64,000 nt of DNA, taken from the NCBI RefSeq assembly GCF_030846775.1, contig NZ_CP132910.1, forward strand, positions 3,909,001 to 3,973,000, read 5' to 3'. Positions 21,672 to 30,899 of the stretch are shown piece by piece (positions within the stretch are counted from its first letter, which is position 1; the number at the start of each line of letters is the position of its first letter). This DNA comes from Geothrix sp. 21YS21S-2. GTDB lineage: Bacteria > Acidobacteriota > Holophagae > Holophagales > Holophagaceae. A program made the position numbers and the translations under genes. The notes beneath the pieces are model-generated. The model was not told the origin of the DNA. It saw nothing but the letters and a program-made list of their open reading frames with translations, and did not search any database.

Positions 21672-23636
21672 TCAGGGGCCGGCAGGCGCGCTCCTGGACC
21701 ACGCCCCCCGCGGACTGGACGCGAAGGTGAGCGTCTCCGCCTCCGCCGCGCGCAGGCCTTCGTCGTCGAGCGCTCCGGTGGTGTGGAGCTTGGCGAGGAG
21801 GTCGGCCACCCGCGCCTCCCAGGCGGGCGTGAGCGCGCCCCGCCTTCGGTACATCTCATAACGCACGGGGTTCGGGATCACGGTCGCGAGCATGGCGGCC
21901 TCCTTGGGGCTCAGGGCGCGGGCATCCTTGCCGAACCAGTGCCGGGCCGCCTCGCCGATGCCGTTCACGCCCTCGCCCCACTCCGCAAGGTTGAGATAGA
22001 TCTCGAGGATCCGGCGCTTTCCCACCGCCACCTCAAGGGCGACGGTGGCGAGCGCCTCGCGGACCTTGCGCGAGAAGGTGCGGTCCCGCGACAGGAAGAG
22101 GTTCTTGGCGAGCTGCTGGGTGAGGGTGGATGCGCCGCGCAGCCGGCCTCCATTGGACAGGGCCTCCTGGATTTCGGAAAGGTCGAACCCCTTGTGCCCG
22201 TAGAAGCCGGCGTCCTCGCTCTCAAGCACGGCGCGCACGAGGAGGCTGGGAAGCTCGCCCAGCGGCACGAACGCGGGGTTCTCGGGGCCGATGGTCACCT
22301 GACGCCTGCCGCCCCGCGCGAGGATCGCATCGTAGACGAAGGGGCGCGTCAGGTCGGGCCCGCCGTTGGCCGGTGCCGGGGCGAGGCGGCTCGGATCCAC
22401 CTCGCCGTCGATCCGCCATTCGGACGGTTGGTGAAGCGGTCCTGCGATCGTGAGCGCGCCGGCGAGCGCTCCCGTGAGACCTGGAGCCCCGCGCGGGGGT
22501 GCGAGCGCCGGGGGCAGGGACGCGGCGAGGGCCGTCCAGTCCACCGAGGTCGCGCGAAGCGCGAGCTCGAAGCGGGGCTCGGGGCGCGCGGCGACCGAAA
22601 GCGCGACCTTCAGGGCGGCCCGTCCCGCGTCGTCCAGGGCCAGGGTCGCGTCCACCAGGGCCCCGGTCCCCGCGGCGGCGTCCCAGCGCAGGCGTCCCTC
22701 AAGGCGGACCGAAACCGGGCCCACGGGCTCGGGGGCGAGGCGTTCCGCGAACACCGCGAGGTTGCGCGTGGAAATCGTGAGCCTGCCCTCGCCAAGGGTC
22801 AGCGTCTCGAGGTGCGGCGCCTCGAAGGAGAGGTCGACCGCCCCGGCCCGGATCCCGAACGGAAGCTCGGCGCGCAGGCCTTCCGGGAGCGCCTCGGCGC
22901 CCAGCCCCTGGAGGCGGAGGTGCAGCGCGCCGGGTCCGCCGCCCCATGCGGCCTCCATGGCGCCCCTGGATCGCCCTGGCCCCTCGGCCGCAAGGGAGGC
23001 CTGGGTGCGCTCCCCGAGACGATCCAGCCGGATGCGTCCGCCCAGCGGGCCCAGGACCACGGGCCGCTGCCCGGACGGCGAACCCTCGAAACCCACCTCC
23101 AGCCCGGAGAAGGCGATCTCGGGCAGGGCTGGCGCATCGTGTCCCGGCCCGGAGCCGGCCGCTCGCGCCCTGCCCGGGTGGAGGGCGCGCGTGAGGTCGG
23201 CGAGTCGCTCCCCATGGCGGCCCGCGTGGACATGCATGCCGTGCAGGGTGACCGACCCGGCTTCCAGGTGACCGATGACGAGGCGCCACAGCCGGGGCCG
23301 GACGGTGATTCGGTCGACCACGAGGAGCGCTGTCCCTTCGCCGGGTGGACCGACCACGACCGGTCCCATCACGAGCCGGAACGCTGCATCGACGTAGACC
23401 CTTCCCTCCAGGCGGGCGCCTGGGAGCCGGGCGGCGAGTGCTGCGACGACCCGTTCGCGGAGGGCAAGCCGGACGGGTGCCGAGCGGAGCAGCGTCAGGA
23501 CGGAGAGGTAGAGGAAGGCTCCGAGGACCAGCGCCACGGCGAGCTGGATCCTCGGCCTCGGGGCGCCTGCCGATCGCAGCTTCCACCTGCGTTCAGGTCG
23601 AGGTCGCGGCGACTGGATGGAAGGGGTGTGAGGCAC
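21672..23636 (-). CDS. GT51 peptidoglycan glycosyltransferase with AsmA-like N-terminal extension
   Basis: A 654-residue membrane-anchored enzyme. One transmembrane helix (about 30-50) is followed by about 400 residues of beta-rich AsmA/DUF748-like sequence. The C-terminal 200 residues are a GT51 transglycosylase: catalytic Glu in ESEDAGFYGHKGFD, then GASTLTQQLAKNLFLS, RKVREALATVALE and RRILEIYLNLAEWG. There is no transpeptidase domain, so it resembles monofunctional MtgA in chemistry but is far longer (MtgA is about 240 residues). It would polymerise lipid II glycans in the periplasm. The extension may place it at the outer membrane or another partner. Confidence 0.85.
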   Translation of the reverse strand: MPHTPSIQSPRPRPERRWKLRSAGAPRPRIQLAVALVLGAFLYLSVLTLLRSAPVRLALRERVVAALAARLPGARLEGRVYVDAAFRLVMGPVVVGPPGEGTALLVVDRITVRPRLWRLVIGHLEAGSVTLHGMHVHAGRHGERLADLTRALHPGRARAAGSGPGHDAPALPEIAFSGLEVGFEGSPSGQRPVVLGPLGGRIRLDRLGERTQASLAAEGPGRSRGAMEAAWGGGPGALHLRLQGLGAEALPEGLRAELPFGIRAGAVDLSFEAPHLETLTLGEGRLTISTRNLAVFAERLAPEPVGPVSVRLEGRLRWDAAAGTGALVDATLALDDAGRAALKVALSVAARPEPRFELALRATSVDWTALAASLPPALAPPRGAPGLTGALAGALTIAGPLHQPSEWRIDGEVDPSRLAPAPANGGPDLTRPFVYDAILARGGRRQVTIGPENPAFVPLGELPSLLVRAVLESEDAGFYGHKGFDLSEIQEALSNGGRLRGASTLTQQLAKNLFLSRDRTFSRKVREALATVALEVAVGKRRILEIYLNLAEWGEGVNGIGEAARHWFGKDARALSPKEAAMLATVIPNPVRYEMYRRRGALTPAWEARVADLLAKLHTTGALDDEGLRAAEAETLTFASSPRGAWSRSAPAGP

Positions 23637-23777
23637 GGGATTCTGCGGATGAGGGACCCGAAGCGGGGAGAGGCCGGCACGGGGGCGGGGTCGCTTCCAA
23701 TGCTGACGACCATAGCACGCAAACCGGCGGGCCGAATCGAACTAAGGCGGCCTCCGGGCCCACGCGTAACCCTGTAC

Positions 23778-24734
23778 ATGAAACGCCTCCTCCTTGCGTT
23801 CGGCATCTCGGTCCCCGCGGGGGTCATCCTCCTGAACCTGGTGGTGGGTTGGGCCCTCCTGCCGCCGATGCTCCTGGATGCCCCGATGCCGGCCCGGACC
23901 GAAGCCGAGCGGAGCACGATCCGGGCTGGGCTGTGCCCGCCGGGTTGCGCCTGGACCTCGGAAGTCGTGTCCGGGGGCGAAGGCCGGGCCCTCGTCGTCT
24001 GGCGCCTGCACCGCCCTGGAGCCACGGGTGTCGCCGTCCTCCTGCACGGGTTCGGGGACGACGCCTGGGGCGGGGCCTCCCGGCTCCGGGACCTGCCGGA
24101 GCTGGACGCGGTGACCTTCACGTTTCGCAACCGGGACCTGGAGCCGGGCACGCCCTCCACGCTGGGGGGGTGGGAACGGGAGGACGCCGCGGCGGTGGTT
24201 CGCCACCTCGCGTCCCAGGGGATGCAGCGGAACCGGATCGTCCTGGTCGGAACCAGCCAGGGCGCGGGGGTGGGGCTCATGGCCCTGGAACGGCTGGAAG
24301 CGGAAGGCCCCCTGGGAGGCGCCCTGCTGGAATCCCCGTTCGAGTCCCTCCAGGAGGCCGGCCGGAACCATCTGCGGGGCACCCTGGGGGCGGCCGAATG
24401 GCTCATGCGGCCCGGGGAGGGCCTTGCCCTCGCGAAGGCGGGGAGGCTGGCGCATTTCCGCCCCGCCGACGTTTCGCCCCTGAACGCCTCCCGGCACCTC
24501 AGGACCCCCATCGCGCTGCTGGCCGGAGACGCGGATGACATCACGCCCCTGGAGGGCGTGCGGGCCATCGCCTCCAGCATCCCGGACCTCACGGTCGTCC
24601 ATGGCGCACGGCACACGGAGGCCGGGGCGGGGGTTCCGGGCGGGTGGAGCGCCTGGGCCCGGTCCCGCCTGGAGACGTGGGGCGTCCTGGCGCTCCCGTC
24701 GCGCATGGATGAGCCGCGGCCCGGGGGCAGGTGA
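23778..24734 (+). CDS. Alpha/beta hydrolase, membrane-anchored
   Basis: A 318-residue hydrolase. An N-terminal helix (about 5-25) acts as signal anchor. The fold's landmarks are LLHGFGDDAWGG (oxyanion region), the nucleophile elbow VGTSQGAG (Ser in GTSQG), a catalytic Asp in AGDADDITP and a His in HGARHTEAG. It resembles YheT/acyl-peptidase-like or S9-type lipases, but substrate is not evident. The start at ATG 23778 was chosen because it begins the membrane helix; the frame is open much further upstream as the antisense of the GT51 gene. Divergent from GT51 with about 140 bases between. Confidence 0.85.
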   Translation: MKRLLLAFGISVPAGVILLNLVVGWALLPPMLLDAPMPARTEAERSTIRAGLCPPGCAWTSEVVSGGEGRALVVWRLHRPGATGVAVLLHGFGDDAWGGASRLRDLPELDAVTFTFRNRDLEPGTPSTLGGWEREDAAAVVRHLASQGMQRNRIVLVGTSQGAGVGLMALERLEAEGPLGGALLESPFESLQEAGRNHLRGTLGAAEWLMRPGEGLALAKAGRLAHFRPADVSPLNASRHLRTPIALLAGDADDITPLEGVRAIASSIPDLTVVHGARHTEAGAGVPGGWSAWARSRLETWGVLALPSRMDEPRPGGR

Positions 24735-24921
24735 AGCCCCGGGGCCTCCGGGGCAGCCATGACCCGATCTTCACAGGATCGCGACAGAACCATGACATGG
24801 GACCGGGTTGCGGGCCTGTCTTGAGGGCAACCCCGCCCCACCACGGTCCGCCTGGACGGGGCGAACCGGATGGTGGATTTCGGGGCGTTCGTCTTTTCCG
24901 GGCGCTGAAGGCCGGCGCCGC

Positions 24922-27900
24922 CTAGGACGCGGCTTCCCCCTTCTCCTTCGGCCCGCCCACCCAGGCATAGAAGCTGGGCAGCGCCAGCAGCGTGAACAGC
25001 GTGCTCGTGACGAGCCCGCCCACCATGACGATGGCCAGGGGACGCTCCAGTTCGCTGCCGCCGATGCCGAGCAACATGGGCATGAGGCCGAGGATGGCGC
25101 TCCCGGCCGTCATGAGCTTGGGGCGCACGCGGCCGACGCTGGCTTCCCTGAGGGCCTCCTGGAAGGGCATCCCGGCGTCCACCAGGTGCCTGGCCTGCGA
25201 GATCAGCACGAGGCTGTTCTGCACGGCGACGCCGAAGAGCCCGATCACGCCCACGATGGAACTGATGTTCCAGGTCTCTCCCGCGAGCCAGAGCGCGAGG
25301 AGGCCGCCGGCGAAGGCGTTGGGCAGGGTGACCACGACCACGAGGACTTCCCGCCACCGCCCGAGGGCGAGGTAGAGGAGGCCGACCACCAGCGCCAGGG
25401 CGGCCCCGATGGCGGTCAGGAGGCGCTTCTGGGTCTCGCGGGCGTCCTCGATCTTGCCGCCGAGCTTGACGACGGTGCCCTTGGGCAGGTCGACGGCCCG
25501 GATGGCCTTCTCGAGGCGGTCCGCGGTGCCGCCCAGGTCGCCCGTGGTGCGGACGTTCAAGGCGAGGCGCCGCTGCGCCGCCTCCCGGCGGATCAGGCTG
25601 GGCGTGCTGGCCTCCTCGAAACGGGCGACCTGGCCCAGCTCCACCACGCGGCCGTCCTCGAGCACCAGGGGCAGGCGCTTGAGGGTCTCGGGGCTGGTGC
25701 GGCCGTCGTCCGGGAAGCGGACGATGCGCTCGATGCGCTGGGGGCCGTCGAAGCGGGGCGCGGTGTCGAGCCCTTGCAGGGCGGCCTTCAGGGTCTTCGC
25801 GATCAGGGGCCGGGGCACGTCCAGGCGGCGCAGGGCATCCTCGTCCGGCACCACGGTCCACTTGGGCAGGGAGCCGGCGCCCTCGGGCGTGACCGAGGCC
25901 ACCCCCGGCACCTTGGCCAGGGCCTCCTGGAGGGAGGCGAGCCGCGCCTGGAGGGCGCCCAGGTCCGGATGGAAGAGCTTGACCTGGATATCCGCGGGCG
26001 TGCCCCCGATGCCTTCGGCGATGCGCATCTGCATGGGCGTGGTGAGCTCCACCGGGTAGGGCAGGTCCTCGGCCAGTTCCGCGACCTCCTTCTGCACCTC
26101 CGGGGTCCGCCGGGACCCGTCGAGCACCACCAGCACGTCGGAGATCGTGTGGGGCATGGGGTCCTCGGTGAGTTCCGACCGCCCGGTGCGGCGATAGACG
26201 GAGGCCACGCCGGGGAGCTTGACCAGTTTCCGCTCCAGCTGGAAGTTGGCCTCGTCCACGGCGGCCAGGCTCGTTTCCGCGGGCAGGATGCTGTTCAGGA
26301 GGAGGGCGCCTTCGTCCAGGGTGGGCAGGAAGTTGCTCCCCAGGCTGAAGGCCAGCCACAGGCTCGGGAGGGTCAGTCCCAGGAACGCGGCCTGCACCAG
26401 CACCCCGTGCTTCATGGCCCAGTCCAGGCACGGCCGGTAGAGGGCCTTGACGGCCCTGACGGGCCGGGGCTCCTCGAGCATGGAACCCGGCGGCAGGAAC
26501 CGCTCCACGAGCGCCGGGACGAGGGTGAAGCTCAGCACCAGGCTGAGGGTCATCGCGGTGGCGATGGCCACGGCCAGGGGCGCGTAGAGCCTGCCCGCGA
26601 GGCCCCCGATGGCCAGCAGCGGGATGAAGACCGCCAGGATGACGAGCACCGCGGTGAGGATGGGGACGCCCACTTCGGCGGCGGCCCGGGTCAGGGCCAC
26701 CCTCCGGGGCTCCAGGTGCTCCCGGTGCTCGTGCAGCCGGTGGGCGAGGTTCTCCACCATGATCACGGCGGCGTCGACCAGGAGCCCCACGGCGATGGCC
26801 AGCCCGCCCAGGGTCATGGCGTTGAGGCCCATGCCCGCCGCGCGCAGGGGGATCGCCGCGCCGAGGGTCGCCAGGGGGAGCACGGCGATGACGATCAGGG
26901 CGGCCCTCAGGTTCCCCAGGAGGAGCACGAGCACCAGCGCCACGAAGAGCCCCCCCAGCAGGAGGGCCAGGGTCACGCCGTTCAGGGCGTGGGTGACGAG
27001 TCCCCCCTGGTCGTACATGAGGGTCAGTTCCATGCCCTCGGGGAGGCTCTGGCGGAGCTCGTCCAGGGCCTTGCGCGTCTCCCGGGACACGTCCAGGGTC
27101 TCCGCCGTGGGCTGGCGCACGACCCGCAGGCTCACGTCCTCGTGGCCCTGGTGCCGGGCGAGGCCGCGCCGGAAGCCGGCGCCCTCCCGCACTTCGGCCA
27201 CATCGCCCAGGAGGATCGTCCCCCGGGAGGTCTTCAGGCGGAGCTTCTTCACGGCCTCGGGCTGGGCCGCGAGGCTGCCCACGGTGATGAACCACCCCTT
27301 GTCCTGGATCTCCATCACCCCGGCGGCGCTGTCCTGGGCCGTGCCGTCCAGGGCTTCCAGGATCTGGGCGAGGCTCACGCCCTGGAGGCGCATGCGCTCG
27401 GGCTGGACGACGACCTGGAGCTGGCGCTCCTCGCCGCCCAGGCGTTCCACCCGGGCCACGCCGGGAACCGCCTGGAGCCTGGGGATGAGGACCTTCTCCG
27501 TGTGGTCCCGCAGCTTCATGGGATCGGTCGAGGGACCTTCCAGCACGAGCTCCATGATCTCCTGCAGGCGTCCGGCGGCGCTGGATACGATGGGGGCCCG
27601 GGTGCCTTCGGGGAATTCGCCGGTGACGCCCGCGAGGCGCTCGGCCACGAGCTGGCGGGCCCGCCAGGGGTCGGTGCCGCCCTCGAAGGCCACCACGGTC
27701 TGGACGACCTCGGCCTGCACCGTGCTCACCACGCGCTTGACGCCCGGGAGCCCGCCCAGGGCCTGCTCCACGGGCTGGGCGACGGTCAGCTCCAGCTCCG
27801 TGGCGGCCCGCCCCGGGCTCTGGATGAGCAGGTTGAGGCTGGGGAGGGTGAGATCGGGGAAGAGATCGCGCTTGAGCGTCGCGAAGGTGGCCAGCCCCGC

Positions 27901-28029
27901 GACCCCCCACACCAGGGCCAGCGCGAAGACCCACCCCTTGCGGGGAAGCATCCAATCGAACCAGCGCCGGATCAGGGTCCGGTGCTGGGGGGTATAGACG
28001 TTTGCGGAATCGCCGGGCTCAGTGGTCAT
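24922..28029 (-). CDS. RND efflux pump, heavy-metal type (CzcA/CusA family)
   Basis: A 1035-residue inner-membrane pump that would export a substrate through the cell envelope using the proton gradient. It has the usual RND build: a first helix near residue 35, a large periplasmic domain, a helix bundle with GLLVDAAVIMVENLAHRLHE (the Asp/Glu proton relay typical of metal-type pumps), a second periplasmic domain and a second bundle near the C-terminus. Length fits CzcA/CusA. Its start overlaps the adaptor gene by 11 bp. Substrate metal cannot be told; copper, cobalt, zinc or cadmium are the family's usual ones. Confidence 0.92.
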   Translation of the reverse strand: MTTEPGDSANVYTPQHRTLIRRWFDWMLPRKGWVFALALVWGVAGLATFATLKRDLFPDLTLPSLNLLIQSPGRAATELELTVAQPVEQALGGLPGVKRVVSTVQAEVVQTVVAFEGGTDPWRARQLVAERLAGVTGEFPEGTRAPIVSSAAGRLQEIMELVLEGPSTDPMKLRDHTEKVLIPRLQAVPGVARVERLGGEERQLQVVVQPERMRLQGVSLAQILEALDGTAQDSAAGVMEIQDKGWFITVGSLAAQPEAVKKLRLKTSRGTILLGDVAEVREGAGFRRGLARHQGHEDVSLRVVRQPTAETLDVSRETRKALDELRQSLPEGMELTLMYDQGGLVTHALNGVTLALLLGGLFVALVLVLLLGNLRAALIVIAVLPLATLGAAIPLRAAGMGLNAMTLGGLAIAVGLLVDAAVIMVENLAHRLHEHREHLEPRRVALTRAAAEVGVPILTAVLVILAVFIPLLAIGGLAGRLYAPLAVAIATAMTLSLVLSFTLVPALVERFLPPGSMLEEPRPVRAVKALYRPCLDWAMKHGVLVQAAFLGLTLPSLWLAFSLGSNFLPTLDEGALLLNSILPAETSLAAVDEANFQLERKLVKLPGVASVYRRTGRSELTEDPMPHTISDVLVVLDGSRRTPEVQKEVAELAEDLPYPVELTTPMQMRIAEGIGGTPADIQVKLFHPDLGALQARLASLQEALAKVPGVASVTPEGAGSLPKWTVVPDEDALRRLDVPRPLIAKTLKAALQGLDTAPRFDGPQRIERIVRFPDDGRTSPETLKRLPLVLEDGRVVELGQVARFEEASTPSLIRREAAQRRLALNVRTTGDLGGTADRLEKAIRAVDLPKGTVVKLGGKIEDARETQKRLLTAIGAALALVVGLLYLALGRWREVLVVVVTLPNAFAGGLLALWLAGETWNISSIVGVIGLFGVAVQNSLVLISQARHLVDAGMPFQEALREASVGRVRPKLMTAGSAILGLMPMLLGIGGSELERPLAIVMVGGLVTSTLFTLLALPSFYAWVGGPKEKGEAAS

Positions 28030-29143
28030 GGTCCTCCCCTCCGCTCTTGCGCTTGATCTGGAGGGACTTCAGAAGGTAGGCGCCTTCGCCCACCACGGTC
28101 TCGCCGGGTTTCACCCCGTCGAGCACCATCACGTCGGTGCCCAGTTCGGCGCCCCGGCGCACGGGGCGGAACTCCGCCTCCTCCCCCACCTTGACGAAGA
28201 CGCCCCAGGTGCCTTCCACCTGCTGCAATGCGCTCTGGGGCAGAACGACCGTCCTGGCCAGGGGCACGTGGACCTCCAGCGGCGTGCCGGGGATCGGGAG
28301 CGGGCCGCCCTGCAGGCGCAGGCGGTAGCTGAGGCGGCGGGTGTCGGCCGTGAGGGTCATGGGCATGCCCTCCAGGCGCGCCTTCCAGCGCTGGCCGTCG
28401 CCCTTGCGGGCCTCGGTCACGGCGCCGGTCCGCCAGTTCTCGGGAGCCGGGAGGGGCAGCTCCAGGCGGACGATGGCCGCCGCGGCGGCCTGGAAGCTGC
28501 CCAGTTCCTGGCCGGCCTCCACGCCCTGGCCGGGCTGGATCTTGTAGGCGGTGACCGCGCCCGCCTGCGGCGCCTTCACGAGCATCACGGCGCCGGCGCT
28601 TTCCGGGCTCAAGCCCCTGGCCTCCAGGGCCAGGCGGGCGGCTTCCTCGTCGGCCCTGGCGGTGGCCGCCTCGCTACCGGCGGCTTCCAGCTCGCGCCGG
28701 GAGCCGGCCTGGGCATCGTAGAGGCGCTGTTCCCGGGCCCGTTCGCTTTCGGCCCGGTCGCGCCTGGCCCGGGCGGACAGCCAGTCCGCTTTCAGGCGGG
28801 CCAGTTCCGGGCTCTGGAGGGTGAACAGCCCGGCGCCCGCGGCCACGCGCTGGCCGGGGGGGACCTGGATGGCCGCGACGATGCCCTTCACCGGGCTGCT
28901 GAGGATGGCCTGGGCGGACTCGTCGCCGATGGCCTCCGCGGGATACCACGCCCCCTCGGCCTTGGGTTCGGGAACGACGAGGAAGCGCAGGCCCCGGACG
29001 TCCTTCAGCGGGAGGTGCCGGTGCTCTTCGCCCGGGGCGGCCTCCGGGCCGTGGGCCTCCGCCGGCCCCGCGGCCTTTCGGCCGCAGGCGGCTGCGGCCA
29101 CCAGGGCGAGGGACAGCATGGAAAAGCGAAAAACCTGGTTCAT
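28019..29143 (-). CDS. RND periplasmic adaptor (CzcB-like lipoprotein)
   Basis: A 374-residue membrane fusion protein linking the pump to the outer-membrane channel. A lipoprotein signal ends in AAAAC (lipobox), followed by a His-rich stretch (EEHRHLPLKD). The middle has the split lipoyl-type motif (SPVKGIVAAIQVPPGQRVAA and APQAGAVTAYKIQPGQGVEA) around a coiled coil (about 120-190). It ends in a His-containing tail (GGEDHDH), which may bind metal. Its ATG overlaps the stop of the outer-membrane factor gene as ATGA. Confidence 0.9.
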   Translation of the reverse strand: MNQVFRFSMLSLALVAAAACGRKAAGPAEAHGPEAAPGEEHRHLPLKDVRGLRFLVVPEPKAEGAWYPAEAIGDESAQAILSSPVKGIVAAIQVPPGQRVAAGAGLFTLQSPELARLKADWLSARARRDRAESERAREQRLYDAQAGSRRELEAAGSEAATARADEEAARLALEARGLSPESAGAVMLVKAPQAGAVTAYKIQPGQGVEAGQELGSFQAAAAAIVRLELPLPAPENWRTGAVTEARKGDGQRWKARLEGMPMTLTADTRRLSYRLRLQGGPLPIPGTPLEVHVPLARTVVLPQSALQQVEGTWGVFVKVGEEAEFRPVRRGAELGTDVMVLDGVKPGETVVGEGAYLLKSLQIKRKSGGEDHDH

Positions 29144-30315
29144 GGGTTCACCCCGTCGGTGAGGGCCTGGACTTCGGCAGTCAGCAGGTGGGCGGCATGG
29201 AGCCGGCGGAAGGAGGCGGCCTTCGCCTCCAGCAGCTGCCGGCGGATGGGAAGGGCCTCGGAAGGCCGTTCCCTGCCTTCGCTGAGCCGGAGGCTGACGG
29301 CGTCGAGGGAGGCCTCGAAGGCCGTGAAGGGCAGGGGCGGCGCGGCGGTCTGGAGCCGGGCCAGGGCGGACTGGAAACGCGCATCCAGCTCCAGGAGGGC
29401 CAGGGTCAGCTCCTGCCGGGTTGCCTGGAAGGCGGCCTCCGTCTCCCGCCGCACGGCGCGGGTTTCGCCGGGGCGGGGGAACCGGTAGGCGAAGCCCACC
29501 TTGCCGACGCGTTCCTCGCCCTCCCTGCCGTAGCTGCCGCGGAGGCTCCACCGGCTGGTGGCGATGGCCTCCTGGAGCCTCAGGGCCTGCTCCTCCAGGT
29601 CCAGGCGGGCCTGGAGGGCCCGGCGCAGGGCGCTGGCCTCGAACCGGGCCTGCAGGCCGTCCGCGGAGGGCGCGAGCACCTCCCCGGGAGCCGCGAGCAC
29701 GGCGGGCACGGGGGGCACCTCGGCCAGGGACCGGAGCACGGCCCACGCGTTCAGCCGCTGGCGTCCGGCCTCGTCCAGCTCGGCCTGGGCGCGGAGCGCC
29801 TCGCCTTCGACCAGGTTCACCTGGAACGCCGGGTCCGCGCCGGCCTCCAGGCGGGCCCGGGCGGCCTTGGACCACGCCCGCACGGTGGCGAGGTCCGCTT
29901 CCCGGAGCCGCTGGACCTCCTGGGCCAGCCACGCGTCCAGGTAGGCCTGGCGCAGCTGGAACCGCGCCTCGGCGCGGGCGGCGCCGCGGAGGGCGGGATC
30001 GGCCTGCCCGAGGGACGCCTCCAGGCGGCTCCGGAGGCCGGGCGAAAGGAAGAGCGGCAGGTCCAGGTCCACGGTCCGGTCGGTGGTGGACGGGACCCCG
30101 GGACCCGTGCGGGGCCCGGCGGAGAGGCCGAGGACCGGCCCTTCGCGCAGGAAGCCGCGGGTGCCGGCCAGGGCCCGGCCCCGCTCGGCGAGGAGGGCTT
30201 CGGTCCGGAGCTGGCCGGGACTGGTCCGGGCCCGCGGGAGGATGTCGTGGTAGGAGAGGGGCGGCGCCTGCGCCAGGAGCAGGCAGGGCATCACCCCGAA
30301 GATCAGCTTTCGCAT
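29140..30315 (-). CDS. Outer membrane efflux protein (TolC/CzcC-like)
   Basis: A 391-residue outer-membrane factor: signal peptide (MRKLIFGVMPCLLLAQA), then two similar halves of long coiled-coil helices rich in Ala, Leu, Arg and Glu (for example ARAEARFQLRQAYLDAWLAQ), as in the OEP family. It is slightly shorter than TolC (about 470) and close to CzcC (about 420). It is the first gene of the three-gene efflux operon and forms the tunnel across the outer membrane. Confidence 0.85.
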   Translation of the reverse strand: MRKLIFGVMPCLLLAQAPPLSYHDILPRARTSPGQLRTEALLAERGRALAGTRGFLREGPVLGLSAGPRTGPGVPSTTDRTVDLDLPLFLSPGLRSRLEASLGQADPALRGAARAEARFQLRQAYLDAWLAQEVQRLREADLATVRAWSKAARARLEAGADPAFQVNLVEGEALRAQAELDEAGRQRLNAWAVLRSLAEVPPVPAVLAAPGEVLAPSADGLQARFEASALRRALQARLDLEEQALRLQEAIATSRWSLRGSYGREGEERVGKVGFAYRFPRPGETRAVRRETEAAFQATRQELTLALLELDARFQSALARLQTAAPPLPFTAFEASLDAVSLRLSEGRERPSEALPIRRQLLEAKAASFRRLHAAHLLTAEVQALTDGVNP

Positions 30316-30388
30316 GGAGACCTCGGTCGGTTCGATGGGACGGCGCGGCCAGGGCGAAGCCCTGCCGCAGGTTCAGGCGTCGGATCGT

Positions 30389-30658
30389 TCAGGACCGGGG
30401 CGGCGTCTTCTCGGGTTCGACGACCTGGCTCACCAGGTCCAGGGCCCGCTCGGCCTCGTAGCTGGGACGGGGCAGGGGATCGGGGACCTGCGGAGCGGGG
30501 ATTTCCGGCCCCGGGACGGAGGCGCAGCCGTCGGGACAGGAGATGTGGCACACCGGGGCGCAGTCGTCGCCGCTCCCCCCGGCGCAGGGGTCCAGGCTCG
30601 TGGCGCCCAGGTAGAAGGACGCCAGGCACAGGAGGAGGATCGCCGCCCAGCGTCTCAT
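30389..30658 (-). CDS. Small exported Cys-rich protein upstream of the efflux operon
   Basis: An 89-residue protein with a signal peptide (MRRWAAILLLCLASFYLGA) and a Cys cluster: DPCAGGSGDDCAPVCHISCP then DGC, giving five Cys and one His within about 25 residues. The rest is Pro/Glu-rich and soluble. A longer frame to 30724 has no better start. It is transcribed in the same direction as the RND efflux genes, 73 bp upstream of them, and probably shares their promoter. The Cys/His cluster suggests periplasmic metal binding or disulfide chemistry, hence a metallochaperone-like role, but this is inference. Confidence 0.6.
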   Translation of the reverse strand: MRRWAAILLLCLASFYLGATSLDPCAGGSGDDCAPVCHISCPDGCASVPGPEIPAPQVPDPLPRPSYEAERALDLVSQVVEPEKTPPRS

Positions 30659-30764
30659 GGCGCGTTCACCTGCGCAGGGTGCCGGGGCGTTCCAAAGGGC
30701 GTGACCATCCCCACCAGGATACACGGAGGCCGGCCGGCGTCCCTTCCGGGCGGGGAGGTTCCCA

Positions 30765-30899
30765 TCACAGGCTCCGGCGGCCCTGCTTCTTCCCGCAGGC
30801 GCAGGCTTCCCCGCAGCATCCCCTGCGCCTGGCCTTCCTGGCGAGCAGCAGGACAGCCAGCGCGGTGACGAGGAGCACCCCCAGGGCCTGCGCGCTCAT
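30765..30899 (-). CDS. FeoB-associated Cys-rich membrane protein
   Basis: A 44-residue protein: one transmembrane helix (about 4-21, ALGVLLVTALAVLLLARK) and a basic, Cys-rich cytoplasmic tail (RRRGCCGEACACGKKQ). This is the layout of the FeoB-associated Cys-rich proteins found at the ends of feo operons, where they may help iron delivery or sense redox. Its ATG overlaps the feoB stop as ATGA. Confidence 0.8.
   Translation of the reverse strand: MSAQALGVLLVTALAVLLLARKARRRGCCGEACACGKKQGRRSL

Noticed and set aside
21783-24734. A 983-codon rightward frame upstream of the hydrolase
   Set aside because: It is the antisense of the GT51 gene, rich in Arg/Gly/Pro. Only the part from 23778 reads as a real protein (signal anchor and hydrolase motifs).
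24808-28056. A 1082-codon rightward frame opposite the RND pump
   Set aside because: Composition is that of an antisense shadow of a GC-rich gene (Gly, His, Gln, Arg), with no domains; the RND pump on the other strand is certain.
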